42,641 nt of DNA from Deinococcus marmoris DSM 12784. GTDB taxonomy: Bacteria; Deinococcota; Deinococci; Deinococcales; Deinococcaceae. The translations under genes and the position numbers were made by a program. The stretch is from the NCBI RefSeq assembly GCF_000701405.1, contig NZ_JNIV01000036.1, positions 1 to 42,641 of the forward strand, given 5' to 3'. Positions 1 through 7,978 of this stretch are shown here, one piece after another. Below the pieces are notes generated by a model, which was not told where the DNA came from, did no database searches, and was given only the letters and a program-made list of their open reading frames with translations. Position 1 is the first letter of the stretch. Each line of letters starts with the position of its first letter.

Positions 1-298
1 CACAAAAAACGGCTCGGAACGTGTCAGGAGCAACGATCCCAAAAATACGCTCAAACGTATCCTGGCTGGGAATACCGCCTTGCAGCCTCAGAAAACGGCG
101 CAACCACACTTGTCGGTGAACGGCAAAGGTGTGAATCAAGGCGTAGTTCGTTGCCCCACAGATCACCGCCAGAACGCTGATCACCAGAATGTCGCACAGC
201 AAATGTCGAATTCCCCGTGCCTGACGGGGATCATCAAGGGTGGCAAAGGTGGCGGTCAGCGTGATCAGGTCTGCTTGACGAATAATTTTGGATGACAC
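1..298 (-). CDS. ISAs1-family transposase, N-terminal part (runs off window)
   Basis: The reverse strand is open from a GTG at 298 to the window edge, giving about 99 residues of an IS transposase. The segment TLDDPRQARGIRHLL, followed by a hydrophobic stretch (DILVISVLAVICGATNY), matches the N-terminal DDE_Tnp_1-associated domain of ISAs1-family transposases, where a 'DPR..G..H.L' motif precedes a hydrophobic helix. The catalytic DDE residues would lie beyond position 1, so intactness cannot be judged. Start choice: GTG 298 is the first start codon inside the IS terminus and begins the expected domain. No overlap with the IclR gene. Confidence 0.8.
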   Translation of the reverse strand, partial: MSSKIIRQADLITLTATFATLDDPRQARGIRHLLCDILVISVLAVICGATNYALIHTFAVHRQVWLRRFLRLQGGIPSQDTFERIFGIVAPDTFRAVFC

Positions 299-302
299 CC
301 AC

Positions 303-331
303 CACCCTACCCTGACTTTGCGGTAGCCCTG
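303..331 (-). mobile_element. Terminal inverted repeat / end of the ISAs1-family element
   Basis: Read on the minus strand, the IS begins at 331 with CAGGGCTACCGCAAAG, which resembles the CAGGG-CGCAAA terminus typical of ISAs1-family elements, and lies about 30 bp before the transposase start. The other end lies outside the window, so the partner repeat and target duplication cannot be checked. Confidence 0.6.
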
Positions 332-358
332 GATGATCCGGCCCCCCGCTTTTCCTCT

Positions 359-1192
359 TCAGTCGGCAGCCCGGCCCAGCGACGACACTTCGCTGCGGTA
401 ACCCAGAGAACGCGACAACTGACGCGCGGCCCCCACCACCAGATCAATAAAGTCACGGCGCTTTCTGGAGTCCAGCCGCATCAGGGGGCCGGCGACGCTC
501 AGCGCCGCAATCACCTGGCCCTGATGGCCGAAGACTGGTGCGGCGATCGAGAACGTGTCCTCTTCAAGGTCAGAGAGGGCCAGATGGTAGCCGTCGGTCC
601 GGATCCGCCGGAGAATGTCTTCCAGATCATCGGCGTTGCTGACCGTGGTGCCGGTGAACTGGTCCAGACTGGAGTGCAGGACCTTCTGAACCACTTCTTC
701 AGGCGCGTAGGCCAGCAGGACTTTGGGCGTGCCGCCCGCGTGCAGCGGCCCGATGCGGCCCACCTGGGCATACATGCGGATGGGCTGGGGAGAGATGCGG
801 ACGTCCAGAACCAGCGAGTGTAGCCCTTCCCGAACGACCAGATGAACATTCTCCAGGGTCAGGGCCGCCAACTCGTCCAGAACAGGTGTGGCCGCCCGCG
901 ACAGGGACCACTGCTGCTCGGCGCGCTTGCCCAGCAGATAAGCGCTGCGTCCCAGGACACTGGCGTGATCCGCGTCCAGATCCACGTAGCCCAGATGTTC
1001 AAGAGTCCGAATGATGCGGAAGACCTTGCTCTTGGTCAAACCAGTCAGTTCAGCCAGTTGCCGGGCTTTCAGACCAGGATGCTCGCCCACGGCCTCCAGC
1101 ACCTGGAGGGCGGATTCAAGAGCGGTAATGCCGTATTCCGGCTCGGCTGTCTGGGATGGGGTTGCCTGGATGACTTCGCTTGACTTTTTCAT
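359..1192 (-). CDS. IclR-family transcriptional regulator
   Basis: A 277-residue protein with IclR architecture. An N-terminal winged helix-turn-helix lies at about residues 25-85 (GLKARQLAELTGLTKSKVFR is the HTH core), followed by an effector-binding domain with the family signature GRIGPLHAGGTPKVLLAY at about 145-162 and a C-terminal region (ALSVAGP). IclR proteins are dimeric repressors or activators that respond to small carbon substrates. The gene is divergent from the adjacent peptide-transport/hydrolase cluster, and an 80-bp intergenic region with nested palindromes separates them. It is therefore the likely local regulator of that cluster and of itself; the ligand is unknown. Start ATG 1192 has a GGGAAG ribosome-binding-like sequence upstream. 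Confidence 0.93.
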   Translation of the reverse strand: MKKSSEVIQATPSQTAEPEYGITALESALQVLEAVGEHPGLKARQLAELTGLTKSKVFRIIRTLEHLGYVDLDADHASVLGRSAYLLGKRAEQQWSLSRAATPVLDELAALTLENVHLVVREGLHSLVLDVRISPQPIRMYAQVGRIGPLHAGGTPKVLLAYAPEEVVQKVLHSSLDQFTGTTVSNADDLEDILRRIRTDGYHLALSDLEEDTFSIAAPVFGHQGQVIAALSVAGPLMRLDSRKRRDFIDLVVGAARQLSRSLGYRSEVSSLGRAAD

Positions 1193-1230
1193 GCGCTTCC
1201 CACAGACTAGCGGCTTAACCGGATCATTTA

Positions 1231-1261
1231 GTGAATCGGTGATTCACACAGTGAACCGATT
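1231..1261. promoter_or_regulatory. Probable IclR operator: nested palindromes
   Basis: In the divergent IclR/M28 intergenic region, GTGAATC-GGT-GATTCAC (1231-1247) is a perfect 7-bp inverted repeat with a 3-bp spacer. A further GTGAA half-site follows at 1251-1255. In a second register AATCGGT (1234-1240) is inverted as ACCGATT (1255-1261). Paired, partly overlapping palindromes in a divergent promoter are typical of IclR-family operators. Binding by this regulator is inference. Confidence 0.65.
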
Positions 1262-1272
1262 GAGGGGGAACC

Positions 1273-3027
1273 ATGATCAGCTCCGCAGAGCAGGCCATCC
1301 TGGACGCCATTAACCTCGACACTCCGTGGGAACTGATCGAACGGTTCACCACCCTCAAGCGAGAAGATCCCGAAGACGTGAAGCAGGCCGCGTCGCTGAT
1401 CGCTGAACGCCTGGGCCAGCACGGCGTTCCGGTGGAGATTCACCGCCCCGAACTGTTTCTGAGCATTCCACGTTCAGCCAGCGTGACCATCGGCGACACG
1501 ACGCTGTTTGCCAAAGCGATGGCGATGAGCGCCGTCTTTCCGCAGGGGTTGAGTGCGCCGCTGGTGTATCAACCCAGCGGTTACGCGCTGGACGCCGACG
1601 AGTTGTTCTCACGCCAGGCCCCGGTGGACGAGCTGGACGTGCGGGGCAAGATCGTGGTCAGCGAGGGCTTCGGGATGCCCGGCAAGGTCAGCGACCTGGA
1701 ACGGCGCGGCGCGCTGGGCATTATCGCCATCAACCCGGGCAAGCGCGCCCACTGGGGCGTCTGCACCACCATCTGGGGCAGCCCGGACCTGTATGACCTG
1801 CCGCGCAAGCCGGGCGTGGCGGTGGTCAACGTGAACGCCGAGGACGGGCAGCGCCTGATCGAATGGGCGCGATCCGGCGGCGAGGCGACCCTGAAGACGG
1901 ATCTGAACGAGGGCTGGTTCGAGTCCCCGGTGCCCGTCGTCACCATTCCCGGCACGGAAGACCCCGACAAGTTCGTGCTGCTCCACGGCCACTACGATTC
2001 CTGGGACTACGGCATCGGCGACAACGCCGTGGGCGACGCCACGCTGCTGGAAATCGCGCGGGTGCTGTGGGCGAACAAGGACAAACTGCGCCGCAGCGTG
2101 AAAATCGCGTGGTGGCCGGGCCATTCCACCGGGCGCTACGCGGGCAGCACCTGGTACTCCGACGCCTTCGGGCTGGAACTCGACGAGAACTGCATCGCGC
2201 AGATCAACTGCGATTCCCCCGGCTGCCGCTGGGCCACCGAGTATCAGGACGTGAGCCTGATGCCCGAAACCGAGCGCTTCGCCGCTGAGCTGATCCGCGA
2301 CGTGACGGGCAAGGAACTCCGCGCCGAGCGGCCCCACCAGGCCGGGGACTACTCGTTCAATAACATCGGTCTCAGCGGGTATTTCATGCTGCTGTCCACC
2401 ATGCCCGACGACCTGCGCGCCGAGAAGGACTACTACGCCGTGGGCGGCTGCGGCGGCAACATCGCCTGGCACACCGAGGACGATTTGCTGGACGTTGCAG
2501 ACCGGGACATTTTGCTCAAGGACATTCAAATCTATTTGCTGGCCGCCATGCGAACCGCCAACAGTACGGCGATTCCCTTTGATTTCACGCTGACGCTGGA
2601 CGATTTCAGCGCCACTGTGGAACGGTATCAGTCGGCGGCGGGCGATCACTTCAGCTTTGAGCCGTTGCGTGCGGAAATCGCCAGACTGCGCTCCGCCGTG
2701 CAGCACCTCGGTGCGCTGGCCGCCAGCCTGAAAGATCAGCCGCTGACCTCGCCCGAAGTGCAGGCTGTCAACGACGCGCAGATATGCCTGGCCCGCCAGC
2801 TCGTGCGGGTGAACTTCACGCGCGAGGCTGCGTTTTTCCATGATCCCGCCGAGTCGATCCCGCCGCTGCCCGATCTGGCCGTGGCCGAGGAAATCCCCCA
2901 CACTTCCCCTGAACGCATCGGCTTTTACCGCACCCACCTGATGCGCGGGCAAAACCGGATCATGGCGGCCCTACGTGAAGCGCATACCGCTGTAGAGCGG
3001 GCGCTGAAGATGCCTGTCCCACACTAA
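1273..3027 (+). CDS. M28-family metallopeptidase-like hydrolase with PA domain, atypical active site
   Basis: A 584-residue protein resembling glutamate-carboxypeptidase-II-type M28 enzymes: an inserted PA-like domain (about 95-215), then the M28 core. HGHYDSWDYGIGDNAVGD supplies the expected metal His240 and bridging Asp250. INCDSPG supplies Asp314 and WHTEDD supplies His400. The usual Glu-Glu pair (catalytic base and zinc ligand, normally before '.GL.GS..W') is replaced by His284-Ser285 in WWPGHSTGRYAGSTWY. Peptidase activity is therefore uncertain; a changed metal site or another amide substrate is possible. No signal peptide is seen, so it is probably cytoplasmic. First gene of the cluster, with GAGGGGGAA before ATG 1273. 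Family assignment is strong, exact function unknown. Confidence 0.88.
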   Translation: MISSAEQAILDAINLDTPWELIERFTTLKREDPEDVKQAASLIAERLGQHGVPVEIHRPELFLSIPRSASVTIGDTTLFAKAMAMSAVFPQGLSAPLVYQPSGYALDADELFSRQAPVDELDVRGKIVVSEGFGMPGKVSDLERRGALGIIAINPGKRAHWGVCTTIWGSPDLYDLPRKPGVAVVNVNAEDGQRLIEWARSGGEATLKTDLNEGWFESPVPVVTIPGTEDPDKFVLLHGHYDSWDYGIGDNAVGDATLLEIARVLWANKDKLRRSVKIAWWPGHSTGRYAGSTWYSDAFGLELDENCIAQINCDSPGCRWATEYQDVSLMPETERFAAELIRDVTGKELRAERPHQAGDYSFNNIGLSGYFMLLSTMPDDLRAEKDYYAVGGCGGNIAWHTEDDLLDVADRDILLKDIQIYLLAAMRTANSTAIPFDFTLTLDDFSATVERYQSAAGDHFSFEPLRAEIARLRSAVQHLGALAASLKDQPLTSPEVQAVNDAQICLARQLVRVNFTREAAFFHDPAESIPPLPDLAVAEEIPHTSPERIGFYRTHLMRGQNRIMAALREAHTAVERALKMPVPH

Positions 3028-3093
3028 CTATTCTTTTCAAGAGCAGCAAGCCCGTTCCTCCTCGCCCCTCACCGGTCCGACAAGGAGAACCCC

Positions 3094-4647
3094 ATGCCCA
3101 GGCGTCTGTTCAGCGTTGGCTTACTCACCCTCAGTTTCGCCCTGACCATCAGCAGCGCGCACGCGCAAACTGGCATCCTGAAACTGCCGCTGATCAATGA
3201 CCCGATCATGAACCCGGTGATCGCGCCGGATCTGGGATCGGTGCTGATCAACAAAGTGATCTTTCCCGGCCTGGTGCGGCCCAATGAGGACCTGCTGCCT
3301 GAACCGGACCTCGCAAAATCCTGGACCATCACGGGCGCTGGACTGGTCTACACCTTCATTCTGCGCAATGACGTGAAGTGGCACGACGGCAAGCCCTTCA
3401 CCGCCGCCGACGTGGTGTTCACCTTCAAGGCGGCCACCGATCCCAAGTCCGGGTCCCGGCTGGTGTCCGATTTTTCTCCGATCAAGGATGTGGTGGCCGT
3501 GAACCCCACCACCGTCAGGTTCACCCTCTCGCGGCCTTTCGCGCCGTTCCTGACGCTGCTGGGGCACAACGCGGGCATCCTGCCCAAACACCTGCTGGAC
3601 GGCAAACCTCTGAACGACGCCACCGCCTTTAACCGCTCAACACCCATCGGGACCGGACCGTTCAAGGTCACGCGGGTGGTCCCTGGTGCCAGCATCACGC
3701 TGGAAGCCAACAAGGACTATTACGGCACCAAGCCGAAGCTGGCCGGCATGGTCTTCAAGGTGGTGCCCGACATCAACGCGCAGGTGGCCCAACTGCGGTC
3801 CGGTGAACTCGACTGGGTGAACGTCGAGCCGAACAGCCTGACCAGCCTGCAAAACGATCCCAACATCACGTTGAAGCAGGCCAACGCGGTGCAACACTTC
3901 CTGGTGTTCTTCAATCAGAAAAACCCGCTGTTTGCTCCTGCCAAGGTGCGCGAGTCCATGCAGTACGCGGTCAACCGCAAGGCCATCATTGACGGCGTGC
4001 TGAAGGGCTACGCCGACTACCCCACCGGCACCCTGCCCACTGCGCTGAAGAAGTATTACGACAAGACCATCAAGCCCATCCAGTACGATCCGGCCCGCGC
4101 CAAAGCCTTGCTGGCGCAGGCGGGCTGGAAGCCGGACGCCAGGGGGCAACTGGTGAACGCCAAGGGCGAGCCGTTCAAGTTCACCCTGATCGTGGACCGG
4201 GGCAATCCCAGCCGCGAACAGGCGGCGCTGGCGGTGCAGCAGGACCTGAAGAAGATCGGCATGGACGTGACGCTCCAGCCACTGGAATTTGCCACGCTGG
4301 TGCGCGACTACCTGCTGCCGGGCAAATACGACGCCAACCTGATCTGGTGGACCACGCCACCTGACCCGGACCAGTATGCCTACTACGCCACTGGTCAGGA
4401 CAACAACAGCGCGTATTTCTCCAACCCCAGGGCCGACGAACTGCTCAAGCGGGGACGCGAGACGGCGAACGTGGCGCTGCGCCAGCAGATCTATAACAGC
4501 TTCCAGCGCCTGCAAATGACCGATCCGCCGGTCCTGGTGCTGTATTACCCCAAAGAGTTGCAGGCCATCCGCAAGAACCTGAGTGGTGTGCCGGATCTGG
4601 GTATCCGCGACGCGCTGCGCCACAGTGAGGACTTTCAGTTGAAGTGA
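3094..4647 (+). CDS. ABC transporter substrate-binding protein (SBP family 5, peptide type)
   Basis: A 517-residue extracytoplasmic binding protein of the DppA/OppA type. It has a Sec signal peptide (MPRR, hydrophobic core, cleavage likely after AHA at residue 24). The SBP_bac_5 signatures include DLAKSWTITGAGLVYTFILR, the 'VKWHDGKPFTAADVVFTFK' block, GTGPFKV, and VRESMQYAVNRKAIIDGVL. It would capture peptides or related solutes and deliver them to the DppB/DppC permease encoded immediately downstream. AAGGAGAA precedes ATG 3094. It is the first of three binding proteins in this cluster. Substrate unknown. Confidence 0.93.
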   Translation: MPRRLFSVGLLTLSFALTISSAHAQTGILKLPLINDPIMNPVIAPDLGSVLINKVIFPGLVRPNEDLLPEPDLAKSWTITGAGLVYTFILRNDVKWHDGKPFTAADVVFTFKAATDPKSGSRLVSDFSPIKDVVAVNPTTVRFTLSRPFAPFLTLLGHNAGILPKHLLDGKPLNDATAFNRSTPIGTGPFKVTRVVPGASITLEANKDYYGTKPKLAGMVFKVVPDINAQVAQLRSGELDWVNVEPNSLTSLQNDPNITLKQANAVQHFLVFFNQKNPLFAPAKVRESMQYAVNRKAIIDGVLKGYADYPTGTLPTALKKYYDKTIKPIQYDPARAKALLAQAGWKPDARGQLVNAKGEPFKFTLIVDRGNPSREQAALAVQQDLKKIGMDVTLQPLEFATLVRDYLLPGKYDANLIWWTTPPDPDQYAYYATGQDNNSAYFSNPRADELLKRGRETANVALRQQIYNSFQRLQMTDPPVLVLYYPKELQAIRKNLSGVPDLGIRDALRHSEDFQLK

Positions 4648-4704
4648 GGCGGTGAGGGTAGGTTCAGGCACTGAGACGCGCAGGAACTTCCTGGAGGAGG
4701 AGAG

Positions 4705-5658
4705 ATGACGCTTTCATATCTGCTCAAGCGGGTGTTCCACGCCCTGATCGTGCTGGTCATGGTCGGCATCATCACTTTCTTCGTGGTGCGCCTGGCCCCC
4801 GGTGGGCCGTCGCTGCTGGCCGATCCCAAACTGTCGGCCATCGAGCGTCAGGCCATCGAGGAGCGGCTGGGCCTGAATGATTCGCTCCCAGTTCAATTCA
4901 GCAAATGGGCAGGTCAGACGGTGCGCGGCAACCTGGGAAGCAGTTTTCTGTACGGCGCACCCACGGTGGACATCATCATGACCCGGCTCCCCAACACCCT
5001 GATTCTGGCAGGAACCTCGCTGCTGCTCACGCTGGTCGTGGCGCTGCCACTGGGCCTGGCGAGCGGCCTGCGCCCAGGCAGCGCCTTTGACCGGATCACG
5101 AGTACCGTCAGTCTGGTGTTCGTGGCCGTGCCCGTCTTCTGGTTCGGGTTGCTGCTGATCATTCTGTTCGCGGTGACGTGGCGCATTCTGCCTGCGGGCG
5201 GCATGAACACCGCTGGTCAGGAGGGCAACCTGCCTGATCTGCTGCGGCACCTGATCCTGCCCGCCGTGGTGTTGTCGGCTGCCAGCATCGCCGAGATTTT
5301 GCGCTATACCCGCTCCAGCACGCGCACGGTCAGCACGCAGGACTACGTGCGGACCGCCCGCGCCAAGGGGGTGGGGCAGTGGGCGCTGCGCTACCGCCAC
5401 ATCCTGCGCAACGCCGCCATCCCGATTCTGACGGCGGTGGGCCTGCAACTGCCGCGCTTGATCGGCGGCGCGGCCATCACCGAGACCATCTTCGGCTGGC
5501 CGGGCATGGGCCGCCTGAGCGTGGAGGCTGCTCTGGGCCGCGACTACCCGCTGATCATGGGGATCACGCTGTTCGTGGCGCTGGCGGTGGTGACGTTCAA
5601 CCTGCTGATCGATCTGATGTACCCCTGGCTCGACCCGCGCGTGCGGGCGGAGGGCTGA
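4705..5658 (+). CDS. ABC transporter permease, DppB type
   Basis: A 317-residue inner-membrane permease with the DppB/OppB layout: a first transmembrane helix near the N terminus (VFHALIVLVMVGIITFFVV), a periplasmic loop with the 'LGLNDSLPVQFSKW' segment, then about five more helices. The cytoplasmic EAA loop (YVRTARAKGVG...RHILRNA) would contact an ABC ATPase. A strong GGAGGAGGAG ribosome-binding site lies before ATG 4705. The DppC partner starts 1 nt after the stop. No ATPase gene is present in the window, so it must be supplied from elsewhere. Confidence 0.93.
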   Translation: MTLSYLLKRVFHALIVLVMVGIITFFVVRLAPGGPSLLADPKLSAIERQAIEERLGLNDSLPVQFSKWAGQTVRGNLGSSFLYGAPTVDIIMTRLPNTLILAGTSLLLTLVVALPLGLASGLRPGSAFDRITSTVSLVFVAVPVFWFGLLLIILFAVTWRILPAGGMNTAGQEGNLPDLLRHLILPAVVLSAASIAEILRYTRSSTRTVSTQDYVRTARAKGVGQWALRYRHILRNAAIPILTAVGLQLPRLIGGAAITETIFGWPGMGRLSVEAALGRDYPLIMGITLFVALAVVTFNLLIDLMYPWLDPRVRAEG

Positions 5659-5659
5659 G

Positions 5660-6526
5660 GTGCAGGGGACGGTGCCGCAACCCGTGGCGCTCTCGCCCAC
5701 GCGCCGCAGCGTCCAGAGACTGCGGCGCAACCCGACTGCCGTGGGGTCTCTGGCCGTGTTGCTACTGATCGTGGCCTTCGCGCTGCTGGGGCCGCTGGTC
5801 TACCGCGCCTCGCCCGAGGCCATCGACTTTTCCCGGCAGTTCGCCGGGCCAAGCCGGGATCACCCCCTGGGCACCGACGAGAATGGCCGCGACGTGCTGA
5901 TCCGCCTGATGCTGGGGGGGCGCGTGTCGCTGGCGGTGGGCTTCTTCGCGGTGGCCGTCTCTCTGGTCTTCGGTGTGCTGATTGGCGGGCTGTCCGGTTT
6001 TTTCCGGGGCGTCACAGATTCAGTGCTGATGCGCTTTACCGACGGGATGCTGGCGATTCCGGGCTTTTTCATCAGCCTGCTGGCCCTGACCTTCTTCGGC
6101 GCGGGCCTGACCCAACTGGTGCTGGTGATCGGGCTGACCTCCTGGATGGGACTGGCGCGGCTGGTGCGCGGCGAGGTGCTGCGCGAACGCGAGGAACTGA
6201 GCGTGGAGGCGGCGCGCGCGCTGGGAGCGTCCGAGCTTCGGGTGCTGTGGCGGCATGTGCTGCCGCAGGTGTACCCCACCATGATCGTCAACGCCACCAT
6301 CGGGATCTCGTTCGCCATCCTGACCGAGTCGGCGCTCTCCTTTCTTGGCGTGGGCATCCAGCCGCCGGATGCGAGCTGGGGAAACATGCTGACCGGCGCG
6401 CAGAACTACATGTATTCGTCGCCGTGGCTGGCGGTCTATCCCGGCGCACTGATCCTGATCACCGTCGTCGCCTTCAACCTGCTGGGCGACGGCCTACGCG
6501 ACGCCAGCGATCCCCAGGGCCGCTGA
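5660..6526 (+). CDS. ABC transporter permease, DppC type
   Basis: A 288-residue DppC/OppC-like permease. It has an N-terminal OppC_N segment (RRNPTAVGSLAVLLLIVAFALLG) with the conserved HPLGTDENGRDVLIRLMLGGRVSL motif, several transmembrane helices, and the EAA loop VEAARALGASELRVLWRHVLP. It should pair with the upstream DppB. GTG 5660 begins 1 nt after the preceding stop, so translational coupling is likely. The substrate is probably peptide-like. Confidence 0.93.
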   Translation: MQGTVPQPVALSPTRRSVQRLRRNPTAVGSLAVLLLIVAFALLGPLVYRASPEAIDFSRQFAGPSRDHPLGTDENGRDVLIRLMLGGRVSLAVGFFAVAVSLVFGVLIGGLSGFFRGVTDSVLMRFTDGMLAIPGFFISLLALTFFGAGLTQLVLVIGLTSWMGLARLVRGEVLREREELSVEAARALGASELRVLWRHVLPQVYPTMIVNATIGISFAILTESALSFLGVGIQPPDASWGNMLTGAQNYMYSSPWLAVYPGALILITVVAFNLLGDGLRDASDPQGR

Positions 6527-6559
6527 ATTTCACGGTTAAGCCCCACGACAAGGAGGAAG

Positions 6560-7978
6560 ATGAACGTCAACGCCATTCACGCCGACTTACAGCAGCATTT
6601 CGATGGGGACCTGGAAGACATCCGCCAGTTTCTGCGGCAGCCCAGCATCAGCTACACCGGAGAGGGCATCGCCGAGACCGCGCAGGCCGTGGCCGACCTG
6701 ATCACCGGACTGGGCGGCGAGACCGAGGTGGTGCAGACGCCGGGACACCCCATCGTGTACGGCGAACTCTGGCAGGACGCCCCCAAAACGCTGCTGATCT
6801 ACGGCATGTACGACGTGATGCCCACCGACGAGGACGGCTGGATGGCCGAACCGTTCGGGGCCGAGATCCACGACCTGCCGGGGCTGGGGCCGAGCATCAT
6901 CTGCCGGGGTGCGGTCAACACCAAAGGTCCGCTGGCCGCCTTCTTTACGGCCATGCACTCCATCCTGCGGGTCGAGGGGAAGCTGCCCGTCAACCTGCTG
7001 TTCGCCGTCGAGGGCGAGGAGGAGATGGGCAGCCGCTCCTTTCCCGCGTTTGCCGAGCAGTATGCCGAAAAGCTCAAGCGCGCCGACGCGGTCCTCTTTC
7101 CGTTCTTTGAACAGGACGAGGCCGGGATGCCCAGCTTGGTGCTGGGGACCAAGGGCATGCTGTACGTCGAACTGATCTGTACCGGCGGCGAGTGGGGTGG
7201 CCCCACGGACCGTGGCATTCACGGCAGCTACAACGCCTGGGTGAAAAGCCCGGTGTGGCGGCTGACACGGGCGCTGGCCAGCTTCGTGGACGACGACGAG
7301 AACATTCTGGTGGACGGGTTTTTCAACGACGTGCGCCCCCTTTCCGGGCGCGAGGCGGCCCTGCTTGACGAACAGATTGACGCGGGCCGCTTTGACGCCG
7401 GGGTGTTCCGCGAAGCCTACGCGGTGCGGCAGCTCAAGGACAGCGATGACCGCCGGGCCTGGCACCGCCTGTTCTCGCAGCCGCAGCTCAACATCGACGG
7501 GTTGTTCGCGGGGTACACCGGGCCGGAAACCAAGACCGTGCTGCCGCATCAGGCGACGGCCAAGGTGGACGTGCGGATGGTGCCGGACATGGACCCCGAC
7601 AGGGTGCTGGCCGGACTGCGCGCCCACCTGGACAAAGGAGGTTTCACTGACATCGAGATCAAGGTCTACAACAAGTATCCCTGGTCAAAACTCAGCCTGG
7701 ACGAACCCGCCGTGCAGGCCATGATCCGCACCTACCAGGGATTGCACGGCGAACTGGAATTGTGGCCGATCAACCCCGGCAGCGCGCCGTACTACGTGTT
7801 CGAGCGGCTGCTGGGCCTGCCCTATGTCACGGGTGGGCTGGGCCACGGCTCACGGCAGCACTCCAGCAACGAGTACTGCACGGTGGCGGGCATTCTGGAC
7901 TTCGAGCGTTCGATGGTCACCTTTCTGGACGAATTCACGCGGGGGCCAAGGGCCACCCAAGGAGACAAACATGAATAA
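6560..7978 (+). CDS. M20-family metallohydrolase with substituted metal ligands
   Basis: A 472-residue M20 (ArgE/DapE/CPG2-like) amidohydrolase fold with a dimerisation domain in the middle. The canonical 'GHxDVxP' metal motif is YGMYDVMP here, with Met83 at the His position. The bridging Asp of the 'DxKG' motif is Asn120 (GAVNTKGP). The catalytic Glu pair (EGEEEMGS, about 154-155), the dimer-interface His (IHGSYN) and the C-terminal metal His (HSSNEY) remain. The first metal-binding His and the bridging Asp are therefore missing relative to the classical site. AAGGAGG precedes ATG 6560. The stop overlaps the next start by 8 nt (ATGAATAA). Probably cytoplasmic. Substrate unknown. Confidence 0.88.
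   Translation: MNVNAIHADLQQHFDGDLEDIRQFLRQPSISYTGEGIAETAQAVADLITGLGGETEVVQTPGHPIVYGELWQDAPKTLLIYGMYDVMPTDEDGWMAEPFGAEIHDLPGLGPSIICRGAVNTKGPLAAFFTAMHSILRVEGKLPVNLLFAVEGEEEMGSRSFPAFAEQYAEKLKRADAVLFPFFEQDEAGMPSLVLGTKGMLYVELICTGGEWGGPTDRGIHGSYNAWVKSPVWRLTRALASFVDDDENILVDGFFNDVRPLSGREAALLDEQIDAGRFDAGVFREAYAVRQLKDSDDRRAWHRLFSQPQLNIDGLFAGYTGPETKTVLPHQATAKVDVRMVPDMDPDRVLAGLRAHLDKGGFTDIEIKVYNKYPWSKLSLDEPAVQAMIRTYQGLHGELELWPINPGSAPYYVFERLLGLPYVTGGLGHGSRQHSSNEYCTVAGILDFERSMVTFLDEFTRGPRATQGDKHE

Noticed and set aside
1609..2952. A long minus-strand frame (447 codons) opposite the M28 gene
   Set aside because: It is antisense to a gene with clear domain motifs and codon structure, shows no recognisable domain and is explained by high G+C third positions.
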